From DATGFK01 sp040007395 (GTDB lineage Bacteria; Chloroflexota; Anaerolineae; Aggregatilineales; UBA2796): a stretch of 14,614 nt of DNA. Under the pieces are notes generated by a model. It did no database searches and had not been told where the DNA came from. It saw only the letters and a program-made list of their open reading frames with translations. Positions 1-7,195 of this stretch are shown in pieces; the first letter of the stretch is position 1; the number at the start of each line of letters is the position of its first letter. Position numbers and translations under genes: made by a program. The stretch spans positions 1 to 14,614 of the forward strand of contig JBDTVG010000239.1 of the NCBI GenBank assembly GCA_040007395.1, in the 5' to 3' direction.

Positions 1-34
1 ACTCAGCGTCATCGGGTTATTGCTCTGTTATCGC

Positions 35-1093
35 TCAACGCCAACGTAATAACACAAGCTCGGCGCTCAGACCGGGACCAAAAGCCGCCATCATGCCATA
101 GCTGCCTGATGGCTGATTCTGCTGCGCCAACCATTCACGCAGCACGAACAGCACAGCCGCGCTCGACATATTGCCGTAGTCGCGCAGAATGTCCCACGAT
201 GGCTGGGTCATCTCGCGGGGCAATTGGAGTTCCTGCTCAAGGCATTCAAGGATCTTTCTGCCGCCGGGATGCAGCACCCACGCCGATACTTGCTCAATCG
301 ATAGGTTGTGGCGACTCAATAGGTTGTCTACGGGAGTTCTGATCCCAGTGCGAATCAGAGTCGGTACGTCTTTGGAGAGGACAATATGCAGCCCCTCAGT
401 CCGGAGATCGAAGCCCATTGCATCTAGCGTTTCGGGGAAGAAGCAGCTTTCCGTATCGACAATTTCGATCCCGCTCGTTGCACTGTTGCCCGCCACGAGA
501 ACACACACCGCGCCGTCGCCAAAGAGCGAACTACTCACTACATTGGCAGGCGAAGGATCATCATGCTGATAAGTGAGGCTTGGCAGTTCTACCGAAATGA
601 CCATAATATTCTTGGAAGGATAAGCGACCCCAAGTTCGCGGGCGCGGGAGATGGCGGCGGCTCCCCCCATACAGCCTAACTCGGTGATCGGGATGCGGAT
701 CACGTTGGGACGGAAGCCCAAATTGTTCATGAGATACGCATCAATGGACGGCATGATCACGCCAGTGCAGGACACCACCACCAGTACATCAATATCGGTT
801 GGCTTGAGGTTGGCTTCCTTGAGGCAGTCTCCAACCACGCAGGTTGCCAAGATAACGGCATGGTCGCGGTAATCGTTGGTATCTTGGGTCAGGTTACGCG
901 GCTGGATCATGTATTCTGCCGGGAAAGCCGTGTAGCGATTTGCGATGCCAGAGTTATCGACCATGCGGCTGATGGAAGCCGAGGTACGCACATCGAGTCG
1001 GAAAACATCAGGAATCAGACGTTTGGTGTCGTCGGGCGAGAGTCGATAGGGAGGCACGGCGGTGGTAATGGTTGTTATGGTTGCCATCGGCAT
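35..1093 (-). CDS. Type III polyketide synthase (chalcone/stilbene synthase family)
   Basis: This 352-residue protein should condense a CoA-linked starter with malonyl-CoA units and cyclise the product in the cytoplasm. The start/extender choice cannot be read; bacterial relatives make alkylpyrones or alkylresorcinols. The thiolase-fold catalytic triad is intact: Cys141 in LGCMGGAAAI, His275 in VLHPGGRKI and Asn308 in YGNMSSAA. The SSSLFGDGAV segment and the C-terminal AAFGPGLSAELVLL loop are also typical, and the length is normal for the family. I chose the ATG at 1093 (protein MPMATI...). The frame stays open up to a TTG at 1108, and another ATG lies at 1087. The only strong Shine-Dalgarno (AGGAGG, 1130-1125) lies 31 bases before 1093, separated from it by a perfect hairpin. 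The gene is transcribed away from nrdR. The family call is firm; product and exact start are not. Confidence 0.93.
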   Translation of the reverse strand: MPMATITTITTAVPPYRLSPDDTKRLIPDVFRLDVRTSASISRMVDNSGIANRYTAFPAEYMIQPRNLTQDTNDYRDHAVILATCVVGDCLKEANLKPTDIDVLVVVSCTGVIMPSIDAYLMNNLGFRPNVIRIPITELGCMGGAAAISRARELGVAYPSKNIMVISVELPSLTYQHDDPSPANVVSSSLFGDGAVCVLVAGNSATSGIEIVDTESCFFPETLDAMGFDLRTEGLHIVLSKDVPTLIRTGIRTPVDNLLSRHNLSIEQVSAWVLHPGGRKILECLEQELQLPREMTQPSWDILRDYGNMSSAAVLFVLREWLAQQNQPSGSYGMMAAFGPGLSAELVLLRWR

Positions 1094-1096
1094 TAC

Positions 1097-1120
1097 ATGT
1101 GATAGCAAAAGCTATCACAT
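1097..1120 (-). promoter_or_regulatory. Perfect 10-bp stem-loop between Shine-Dalgarno and start of the polyketide synthase
   Basis: The arms at 1097-1106 and 1111-1120 are exact reverse complements (ATGTGATAGC on either strand) around a 4-base loop. On the minus-strand mRNA the order is AGGAGG (1130-1125), UUUG, hairpin, GUA, AUG (1093). With the hairpin folded, the Shine-Dalgarno to AUG spacing is 7 nt; unfolded it is 31 nt. The first AUG after the Shine-Dalgarno (1120) is in frame but followed at once by UGA UAG. The same palindrome could instead be a DNA operator, since it has TGTGA/TCACA ends. Confidence 0.7.
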
Positions 1121-1255
1121 CAAACCTCCTGAAAACTTGTCTTGAATCGTTTAAGAAAGCCTACATCACGACTGTAGCATATAGTGATCGGGGTTGCCTA
1201 AGAATTTACAAAAAATAGAGAGCGACGCAAATTTCACAAGAATCTCTCACCTCAT

Positions 1256-1360
1256 AGTTAGAATTTCGTTATCGTCCATTCGATCAAAATCAGTCGTGCA
1301 AACGGTTAAATTTTGCCATAGTTTCGTTAGAAAAACACACGTTCTAAAAAGTTAGAATTT
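1256..1360. promoter_or_regulatory. Cluster of TTAGAA half-sites in the divergent intergenic region
   Basis: TTAGAA occurs at 1258-1263, 1327-1332 and 1352-1357, with the inverse TTCTAA at 1342-1347. The last two form a TTCTAA-N4-TTAGAA palindrome. The 11-mer AGTTAGAATTT is present twice, at 1256-1266 and 1350-1360. The cluster lies between the divergent polyketide synthase and nrdR genes in an AT-rich stretch, so part of it could be chance. It may be an operator array for an unknown regulator. Confidence 0.3.
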
Positions 1361-1563
1361 TGAAATTTTTTAAACGAAGTTCTACATCTAAAGACTTAAG
1401 ATGGAAGTGTTGATTTCTCGATTGTACTGCGATGATCAGCACCTTAACTATTCATTGATTAACCTTAACCCGATCTTCACTTGTTAAATCGTTTCAATGT
1501 CGGTACACTGTTTTTATATACCGAAATTAAACCATTTATCTACCAACCGGACACTTGAATTTA

Positions 1564-1594
1564 TTGCTGACCTGTGTTAAAGTATTTTCATAAA
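1564..1594 (+). promoter_or_regulatory. Possible promoter of nrdR
   Basis: TTGCTG at 1564-1569 and CATAAA at 1589-1594 are separated by 19 bases. The match is weak and the spacing long. The position is attractive because the putative -10 runs directly into the first of the two repeated boxes, where a repressor would block initiation. Confidence 0.25.
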
Positions 1595-1641
1595 TACCAC
1601 CACATATGGGGTTACGGCGAAGCAATACCCCCACATATGGG
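1593..1641 (+). promoter_or_regulatory. Tandem 18-bp boxes, candidate NrdR-binding sites
   Basis: Bases 1593-1610 and 1624-1641 match at 17 of 18 positions (AATACC[A/C]CCACATATGGG) and are offset by exactly 31 bp, about three helical turns. NrdR boxes are known as paired AT-cored 16-bp palindromes about 31-32 bp apart, near promoters of ribonucleotide reductase genes. The core here (CATATG flanked by C and G runs) is imperfectly palindromic and departs from the published ACACTATATATTGTGT-like consensus. The assignment therefore rests mainly on spacing and on position 80-128 bases before nrdR itself, which suggests autoregulation of the nrdR-nrdJ unit. Confidence 0.55.
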
Positions 1642-1720
1642 TCTATTGGGCGCGACATGATCTTGATCTGGCGCGTCTTTTTTAACCGTGTTACTCGTAT
1701 CTCTGAATGGGGAGCGCGTT

Positions 1721-2368
1721 ATGCAATGCCCCTACTGTGGCAGTGATAAGCTCAAGGTGTTGGATACAACCGACATCAAAAATGGTATCCGGCGGCGGCG
1801 CGAGTGTCAGACTTGCGGCGAACGCTTCACGACCTATGAGCGTTCGCTTGCCACCGCGCCGGTTCTGATCAAGGAGAACGGCAACCGCGAAGAATTTGAT
1901 CGTGATAAGTTGAAGCGGGGCATCTGGAATGCCTGTGCCAAACGTCCGATCCCGGCTGCCGAAATTGACCGCCTGACGATGCGGATCGAAGCGTATTTGC
2001 AGTCGTTGGGTCGTTCCGAAGTGTCGAGCCGAGTAGTCGGCGATATGGTGGTCGAAGGTCTAAAGAACCTCGATCCGATTGCCTATATTCGTTATGCGAT
2101 TGTGTATCTGGGACTGGATGATCTGGAAAGTGTCCGCTCAGAGATCGACAAACTTCTCGCCGAACAGGCCGACACGTTCGACACTCCTAAACCGGGAAAA
2201 CCGACTATTGAAGCCCCCGGTTTGGCATCGAACGACGCAGTAGCCTCTGCTCAGGCTGAACCTGAGCCACAACCAGCAGTGGGTGAGACTACAGGTCTCA
2301 TACAGCATCGACGTGACAAGACAGCCAAAAGTCTTGCCGTCCAGCACGCAGTACCCTCTGAACCCTAA
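1721..2368 (+). CDS. nrdR: Transcriptional repressor NrdR
   Basis: NrdR represses ribonucleotide reductase genes according to the ATP/dATP state sensed by its ATP-cone. The protein starts MQCPYCGS, and the N-terminal zinc ribbon has Cys pairs in CPYC and CQTC with the signature GIRRRREC and RFTTYER. The ATP-cone follows at about residues 48-138 (VLIKENGNREEFDRDKL through IAYIRYAIVYLGL). I chose the ATG at 1721 because GGGGAG (1709-1714) precedes it by 6 bases and the zinc ribbon starts there; an upstream extension to 1688 is unlikely. At 215 residues it is longer than the usual 150-160: the last 60 or so are a Pro/Ala/Glu-rich, probably disordered tail. It is followed after 138 bases by the reductase it should control, and preceded by candidate NrdR boxes. 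Confidence 0.95.
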   Translation: MQCPYCGSDKLKVLDTTDIKNGIRRRRECQTCGERFTTYERSLATAPVLIKENGNREEFDRDKLKRGIWNACAKRPIPAAEIDRLTMRIEAYLQSLGRSEVSSRVVGDMVVEGLKNLDPIAYIRYAIVYLGLDDLESVRSEIDKLLAEQADTFDTPKPGKPTIEAPGLASNDAVASAQAEPEPQPAVGETTGLIQHRRDKTAKSLAVQHAVPSEP

Positions 2369-2506
2369 CTTCATCGGGGTCGTACAGGTCGTTATCCTCA
2401 GCGGCTAAAGGCGACCAAAGCTTGCGGGTGGGGCGCTTCCTGTCACATGGAACCCCCAAAATAGTGTGTACGGTATCGCCTAAGTATCTATACAGGGAGA
2501 AAAGCC

Positions 2507-5500
2507 ATGCGTTTAGCCAGGGTTAGTTCAGATTTGCCCGGTACCAATTTGCTGCCGACGATGCCGCTGCCGGATGACTTGCGTGCTCAGGGGATCAGTC
2601 TGACTGATAATGCACGCACGATCCTTCAGAAGCGGTATCTGCGGCGCGGTGAAGACGGCAAACCTGCCGAAACCGAACAGGAAATGTTCTGGCGCGTTGC
2701 CTACCATGTCGCCCTTGCCGAAACCGAATTCGCGGGTGACGTAGAACAAAACGCACGCACCTTTTATAAACTGCTAACCGAACTACACTTTTTCCCGAAC
2801 AGCCCCACTTTTACCGGAGCCGGAACCCTATTGGGGCAACTTGCCGCGTGCTTCGTCCTTGCCATCGATGATGATATGGGGCGCAGCGAAAGTGGCATTT
2901 TCCAGACACTCCGCAATGCCGCGTTGATCCAGCAAACGGGCGGCGGCAATGGCTTTGCTTTCTCACGCTTGCGCCCGAAAGGATCGCTGGTCAAGAGCAG
3001 TAACGGCGAGGCTACCGGGCCAGTCGGCTTTCTGCGCGTCTACGATCAAGCCTTTGGCGAGATCGCACAGGGCGGCTGCTTGCTGCCTGATACGCTCGTA
3101 TTTACCGAAAATGGCCTCTTGCGGCTGGATGAAATCGTCACGCACGCTGCCTCCGGTTGGAAAGCGCATCAGCTTACCGTTGCCACCGACGAAGGCGCAC
3201 GTACTTCGACACAGGCTTATAACAATGGGGTCGTACCCGTCCTCAAGGTCACTACTGATTCCGGGTTGACCCTGAGTGGAACGCCCAATCATAAGGTCAA
3301 GGTCATGACCGCAACTGGCCCCATGTGGCGGCAGTTGGACGAACTACAATCCGGCGATGCCATTATGGTCAAGCTGGGGCAGCATCAAGGGCAAATGCAA
3401 TCACTCGTGCAGCCCGTAAAGCAGCATGGCAACCAAATTATGCCCGCCCTGCCCGCTACGCTTGACAGTGATTTTGCCTTTTTCATGGGCTATCTAGTGG
3501 GTGACGGGTTTGTCGCCGCTGATGCAAATGATCACCGTATCGGCGTAACGGTAGCTCACACCAGCTATCTGATGGATGAAATGCCCGCGTTGATGCAGCG
3601 TCTCTTTGGCGAACACATCAGCCTTCATCGCCAGCAAAAAGATAACGATGCTTCGGTCACGTTTACCATCGATAATCGTGCAGTGAAAGATTTCTTCGCA
3701 CTGAATGGGCTGACCAAACTGCGGAGCATCAACGCTCATGTCCCGCGTCTGATCCGCCAGAGTCCACCGGAGATCGTCGGGGCTTTTCTGAGCGGGTTGT
3801 TTGAAGCAGACGGTAGTGTGTCATATGGCTATCCGACACTGATGAGCAGTTCAGAAACGCTGATCCACGAAGTCGCGACTCTGCTGATCGGCTTGGGCTG
3901 CCCTGCCACTATTCGGCAGCAGCCGCTTGGTTCGGGTCACATGGGACAGAATCCTATGTGGAGTTTGCGCCTACATTCCTTCAAAGCACTTGAAGCATGG
4001 CGTGAGTACATTCATTGCGACTCTCGTTCCCGTTTTAGCGTGTGCAATGACTTCGCTCCTAACTTGGCCCGCGAAAGTGCCTATGCACTTCCACATCCTG
4101 AATACTGGGTATCGTCTGTATTGGAAGCGATACGCATTCCACAGGTTGAGAATCACGCACGAGGGATGGGTAAGAATTTCCGCGCTAGCTCGCCGCGCTT
4201 GCAGAAACAATTACTGCGTTACACACGCGGAGATCGTCAACTGACGCTTTCGGGCTACCAGCAATTGAGCGAAACTTATGCCGAGTTTGCCGAAAACGCC
4301 GTACCTGTCAACGATCTGTGGTTTGTGAATGTCGTTAGCGTGCAGGACGCAGGCGAAGCGTTGACGCTTGACATCGAAGTTGACAAGAATCACACCTATC
4401 TGGCGAATGGCATGGTGACACACAATTCGCGCCGGGGTGCGAATATGGCGGTGCTGAAAGTTTCACATCCCGATATTCGCGAATTTGTTACCAGCAAAAG
4501 CAGCGAAAGCCAGATCACCAACTTCAACATTAGCGTCGGCATCACCGATGAATTCATGCGTGCCGTCGAAGCCGATGGCGACTTCAATTTGGTTAATCCG
4601 CAGCACGGCGAAATACAGGAGACTGTTCGCGCCCGTGACCTGTTTAACCAGATCGTCAAGCAAGCCCATCATAATGGCGAACCGGGCGTGCTGTTTCTCG
4701 ACGCGGCGAACCGTCAAAATCCGGTGCCGCACCTGTACGAACTGGAAAGCACCAACCCATGCGGCGAGCAATTTCTGGGGCCATTCGAGAACTGCTGCCT
4801 TGGCAGCATTAATCTGGCACAGCTTGCCGTTAAAAAGGGCAAACTCGATTGGGCTGAACTGCAAGACTGGGTTGAAACCGCGACCCACTTCCTTGACGAT
4901 GTAGTGAGTGCGAACAGCTATGTCCCTAGCGTGCCACAGTTGGCACAAGCCGCCCATCGTGTGCGCCGGATTGGTCTGGGCATCATGGGGCTGGGCGACC
5001 TAATGTACAAGATGGGTGTGCGCTACGGCAGCGAAGAAGGTCAGGAGTTCGCCGGACAGATCCTTGAGTTCGTGCGTTGGCACGCCATGAAGACCAGCAT
5101 CGATCTGGCAAAAGAACGTGGCGCGTTCCCAGCAATCGAGGGCAGTCTGTACGATCCCGAAGATCTGAAGTGGACACCGCCAATGCCATTGGCTCCCTTC
5201 ACCCGCGAGTGGAAGCGGCCTGCGCTGGATTGGTCAAAGATTGTTAAGGGCATTAAAAAGCATGGTATTCGCAATGGCGCAATCCTCACAGTGGCTCCGA
5301 CGGGAACTATAGCAACCGTGTCCGGCTGTGAAGCCTACGGCTGCGAACCCGTCTTCGCACTGGCCTACATTCGCCATGTGAACGACAAGGGGCGCGACCT
5401 TGAGTTGCAGTATACTAGCCCGCTGTTTGAGCAAGCCTTGCACGCGGCTGGACTGTCGCAAGCACAGATCGATAGCCTTGTCGAGGAAGTGACGCTGAAA

Positions 5501-6424
5501 GGCTCCTGCCAAGATATTGCCGCAGTTCCAGACTCTATCCGCCACACATTCGTGGTTAGTGCGGATGTGACTGCCGATGAACATATCCGTATGCAAGCCG
5601 CCATGCAGGCGTTTGTCGATAACGCCATCAGCAAGACCTGTAACTTCCCCGAAGGCGCAACGGTTGAGGATGTCGAGAAAGCCTACATGCTCGGCTGGAA
5701 ACTTGGCTGCAAGGGCCTGACCGTCTATGTCACGGGCAGTCGCGAAAAGGTCGTACTCGAAACACATGCCACAGCAAAGGCCAAGCAAGGCGAAGCACAG
5801 CCCGAACACTCGGTTGTCACTGCTGCCTCTGTGACTGTTGAACACATCGAAGACATTGAGGAGATCGACGCACCGATGTTGTTCCCAGAACCCAAGAAGC
5901 CGCGCCCGCATCGCCTCGAAGGACGCACTTATCGGGTTGGGACACCACTTGGCACCACCTTCGTGACCATTAATGAGAATGGCGAAGGCAAGGGTCAGCC
6001 CTTCGAGTTGTTCATCCACACTGCGAAGGCCGGATCGGAAACCGCTGCGATCTCTGAGGCTATCGGGCGGCTGAGTTCGCTGGTGATGCGGATCGTGTCG
6101 CCTGTCAAGCCGCGTGAACGGCTCAAGGAACTGGTGCGCCAATTGGAAGGGATCGGTGGCGGGCGCTCGACGGGCTTCGGCGCGGCACGAGTTCGCAGTT
6201 TGCCGGATGGCGTGGCGCAAGTGCTTCAAGAATATCTGGACGAAACCGCCCACGAGCCAACCGCCTACGAAACGCCCCATGCAGAACTGGCAGCAGGGCA
6301 AATGCAACTGCCCCTCAAACCAACAGGCATCGTTGGCGACCTTTGCCCAGAGTGTGGCGAGGCAACTCTGATCAATGAGGAAGGCTGCCGCAAGTGTTAC
6401 ACCTGCGGTTACAGCGAGTGCTAG
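2507..6424 (+). CDS. nrdJ: Adenosylcobalamin-dependent (class II) ribonucleotide reductase with an in-frame intein
   Basis: The enzyme reduces ribonucleotides to deoxyribonucleotides, using adenosylcobalamin to generate a thiyl radical. The 1305-residue precursor contains a 450-residue intein (191-640), leaving an 855-residue spliced enzyme. Visible reductase elements are Cys115 (AACFVLAIDD) and Cys763 (ENCCLGSINL) as the redox pair; NPCGE at 750-754 with radical Cys752 and Glu754; and the APTGTIATVSG loop. A TSCPD-type domain (INENGEGKGQPFELF, EAIGRLSSLVMR) follows, then a C-terminal zinc ribbon ending CYTCGYSEC. No N-terminal ATP-cone is obvious. The start ATG follows AGGGAG (2494-2499) by 7 bases. 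It lies 138 bases after nrdR and is probably co-transcribed; I saw neither a cobalamin riboswitch nor a copy of the candidate NrdR box in the gap. Confidence 0.96.
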   Translation: MRLARVSSDLPGTNLLPTMPLPDDLRAQGISLTDNARTILQKRYLRRGEDGKPAETEQEMFWRVAYHVALAETEFAGDVEQNARTFYKLLTELHFFPNSPTFTGAGTLLGQLAACFVLAIDDDMGRSESGIFQTLRNAALIQQTGGGNGFAFSRLRPKGSLVKSSNGEATGPVGFLRVYDQAFGEIAQGGCLLPDTLVFTENGLLRLDEIVTHAASGWKAHQLTVATDEGARTSTQAYNNGVVPVLKVTTDSGLTLSGTPNHKVKVMTATGPMWRQLDELQSGDAIMVKLGQHQGQMQSLVQPVKQHGNQIMPALPATLDSDFAFFMGYLVGDGFVAADANDHRIGVTVAHTSYLMDEMPALMQRLFGEHISLHRQQKDNDASVTFTIDNRAVKDFFALNGLTKLRSINAHVPRLIRQSPPEIVGAFLSGLFEADGSVSYGYPTLMSSSETLIHEVATLLIGLGCPATIRQQPLGSGHMGQNPMWSLRLHSFKALEAWREYIHCDSRSRFSVCNDFAPNLARESAYALPHPEYWVSSVLEAIRIPQVENHARGMGKNFRASSPRLQKQLLRYTRGDRQLTLSGYQQLSETYAEFAENAVPVNDLWFVNVVSVQDAGEALTLDIEVDKNHTYLANGMVTHNSRRGANMAVLKVSHPDIREFVTSKSSESQITNFNISVGITDEFMRAVEADGDFNLVNPQHGEIQETVRARDLFNQIVKQAHHNGEPGVLFLDAANRQNPVPHLYELESTNPCGEQFLGPFENCCLGSINLAQLAVKKGKLDWAELQDWVETATHFLDDVVSANSYVPSVPQLAQAAHRVRRIGLGIMGLGDLMYKMGVRYGSEEGQEFAGQILEFVRWHAMKTSIDLAKERGAFPAIEGSLYDPEDLKWTPPMPLAPFTREWKRPALDWSKIVKGIKKHGIRNGAILTVAPTGTIATVSGCEAYGCEPVFALAYIRHVNDKGRDLELQYTSPLFEQALHAAGLSQAQIDSLVEEVTLKGSCQDIAAVPDSIRHTFVVSADVTADEHIRMQAAMQAFVDNAISKTCNFPEGATVEDVEKAYMLGWKLGCKGLTVYVTGSREKVVLETHATAKAKQGEAQPEHSVVTAASVTVEHIEDIEEIDAPMLFPEPKKPRPHRLEGRTYRVGTPLGTTFVTINENGEGKGQPFELFIHTAKAGSETAAISEAIGRLSSLVMRIVSPVKPRERLKELVRQLEGIGGGRSTGFGAARVRSLPDGVAQVLQEYLDETAHEPTAYETPHAELAAGQMQLPLKPTGIVGDLCPECGEATLINEEGCRKCYTCGYSEC
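3077..4426 (+). other. Intein with LAGLIDADG homing endonuclease inside nrdJ
   Basis: The intein is precursor residues 191-640 (450 aa). It begins with Cys191 (CLLPDTLVFT) after GEIAQGG and ends with His639-Asn640, followed by Ser641 as the +1 extein residue (THN/SRRGANMAVL). Rejoining gives QGG-SRRGANMAVL, the continuous sequence expected of class II reductases. Splicing blocks are present: TPNH with Thr259 and His262 (block B), and LDIEVDKNHTYLANGMVTHN (blocks F/G). Two LAGLIDADG motifs, GYLVGDG (Asp333) and GLFEADG (Asp435), keep both acidic residues, so the endonuclease looks intact. All splice nucleophiles are present, so protein splicing is expected. The boundaries are confident; endonuclease activity is inferred. 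Confidence 0.95.
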
Positions 6425-6429
6425 CCTCA

Positions 6430-6534
6430 AAGTAAGCCCTCACCCTAATCCCTCTCCCAAAGGAGAGGGACTTTCCAGATCGGTGTTTTCTCCCCTCGCC
6501 CTGCGGGAGAGGGGCTTGGGGGTGAGGGCTACTT
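6430..6534. repeat. Nested palindromic CCCTCTCCC-type repeat between convergent genes
   Basis: The outer arms 6435-6445 (AGCCCTCACCC) and 6520-6530 are exact complements, extended by AAGT/ACTT across one bulged base. Inside are two further hairpins: 6449-6457 with 6462-6470 (9 bp, 4-base loop), and 6492-6501 with 6505-6514 (one mismatch). The element starts 6 bases after the nrdJ stop and ends 15 bases before the stop of the opposing gene. It could act as a bidirectional terminator. Its form resembles dispersed repeats common in Chloroflexota and cyanobacteria, but copy number cannot be judged from one window. Confidence 0.7.
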
Positions 6535-6548
6535 AGTACAGAATCCTC

Positions 6549-7046
6549 TCAAGCCTCGAATTGGACAAATTCACCCGGATGGCTTCGGATATAGACCGCT
6601 ATCTGCTTGAGCGTTGCCGGGACGATTTTAGGGAAGATCGAATCGATATATTCAATTGAACGGCGGACTTTTGCCGCTTCGTCGGAGTGTTCATCGCGTC
6701 CAATGGTGGTATAGCCCTGATAGGTGGCTTCCATTTCCGCAAGTAGTGGCGGCATCGCCTCATCACCAAAATAGCCCATCGCAGATTTGATGGCTGCCCA
6801 AATGTCAGTCTTTACAGGCAGATAGGGAACCCGACGGTAGAATTCGACAATTCCACGCTGCGTGTGTTCGTACAGTAGCTCATATAGCAGCAGCGCCCAT
6901 TGTCCAGAGGTCAACTGCTCATAGGTTTGCTGTCTCACCCCCATATCTACCCCGCGAAGCCGTTCATGGACTGGCTCGAAACACTCCTCCACTAGTGTCG
7001 CAGCGTCCAACGACTCGAATACCTGACGACGTATCGTTATTAACAT
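6549..7046 (-). CDS. Conserved hypothetical protein, DUF4375/DMP19-like
   Basis: This 165-residue protein is soluble and mostly helical, without a signal peptide or membrane segment. The pattern suggests the DUF4375 (DMP19) family: a helix around LTSGQWALLLYELLYEHTQ, a central part near AIKSAMGYFGDEAMPPLLAEM, and a C-terminal IDSIFPKIV...IAVYIRSHPGEFVQF resembling that family's end. This is a motif-level impression only, and the NNGG-like motif usual in the family is absent. I chose the ATG at 7046 because AAGAAAGG precedes it by about 9 bases. The frame is open to an ATG at 7166, which has no ribosome site and lies beyond the promoter of the divergent gene. Function is unknown. Confidence 0.6.
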   Translation of the reverse strand: MLITIRRQVFESLDAATLVEECFEPVHERLRGVDMGVRQQTYEQLTSGQWALLLYELLYEHTQRGIVEFYRRVPYLPVKTDIWAAIKSAMGYFGDEAMPPLLAEMEATYQGYTTIGRDEHSDEAAKVRRSIEYIDSIFPKIVPATLKQIAVYIRSHPGEFVQFEA

Positions 7047-7075
7047 TGCCAAATACCTTTCTTGCGAATAGTGTA

Positions 7076-7095
7076 CTCCGCCTTTGCGGTTGCAA
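7076..7095 (-). promoter_or_regulatory. Possible promoter of the DUF4375-like gene
   Basis: On the minus strand TTGCAA (7095-7090) is followed after 16 bases by CACTAT (about 7073-7068). This lies within the longer reading frame starting at 7166, which supports the shorter start at 7046. The -10 is a modest match. Confidence 0.25.
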
Positions 7096-7130
7096 AAAAG
7101 GCTAATGGGCAATCTTTCAATCTGCCAAGC

Positions 7131-7136
7131 TATAAT
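7131..7136 (+). promoter_or_regulatory. -10 element upstream of the SRPBCC gene
   Basis: TATAAT at 7131-7136 matches the sigma-70 -10 consensus exactly and lies 59 bases before the start codon at 7196. No good -35 hexamer sits 16-18 bases upstream, so this is a half-supported promoter. Confidence 0.4.
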
Positions 7137-7195
7137 TTGGGCTATAGAGTTGTCTAAAATCGCCATGAACCCATCAGCATTAAAGGGGAAAACTT

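Noticed and set aside
1..12. Possible start of a further minus-strand gene at the left edge (ATG ACG CTG AGT)
   Set aside because: Only four codons are visible and no good ribosome site precedes them.
1645..1684. GGCGCG repeat plus T run, possible terminator or attenuator before nrdR
   Set aside because: The two GGCGCG copies are direct, not inverted, so only about 4 bp of stem can form; the T run alone is not evidence.
2369..2506. Possible cobalamin riboswitch or second promoter before the B12-dependent reductase
   Set aside because: I looked for B12-box-like sequence and a -35/-10 pair and found neither; the stretch is also shorter than a cobalamin riboswitch.
5234..6430. 398-residue open frame on the minus strand opposite nrdJ
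   Set aside because: It is the antisense shadow of a strongly coding reductase frame; no domain, no ribosome site and low-complexity residue use.
7047..7166. 40-residue N-terminal extension of the DUF4375-like protein
   Set aside because: The ATG at 7166 has no ribosome site and lies across the TATAAT of the divergent gene; the ATG at 7046 has AAGAAAGG upstream.
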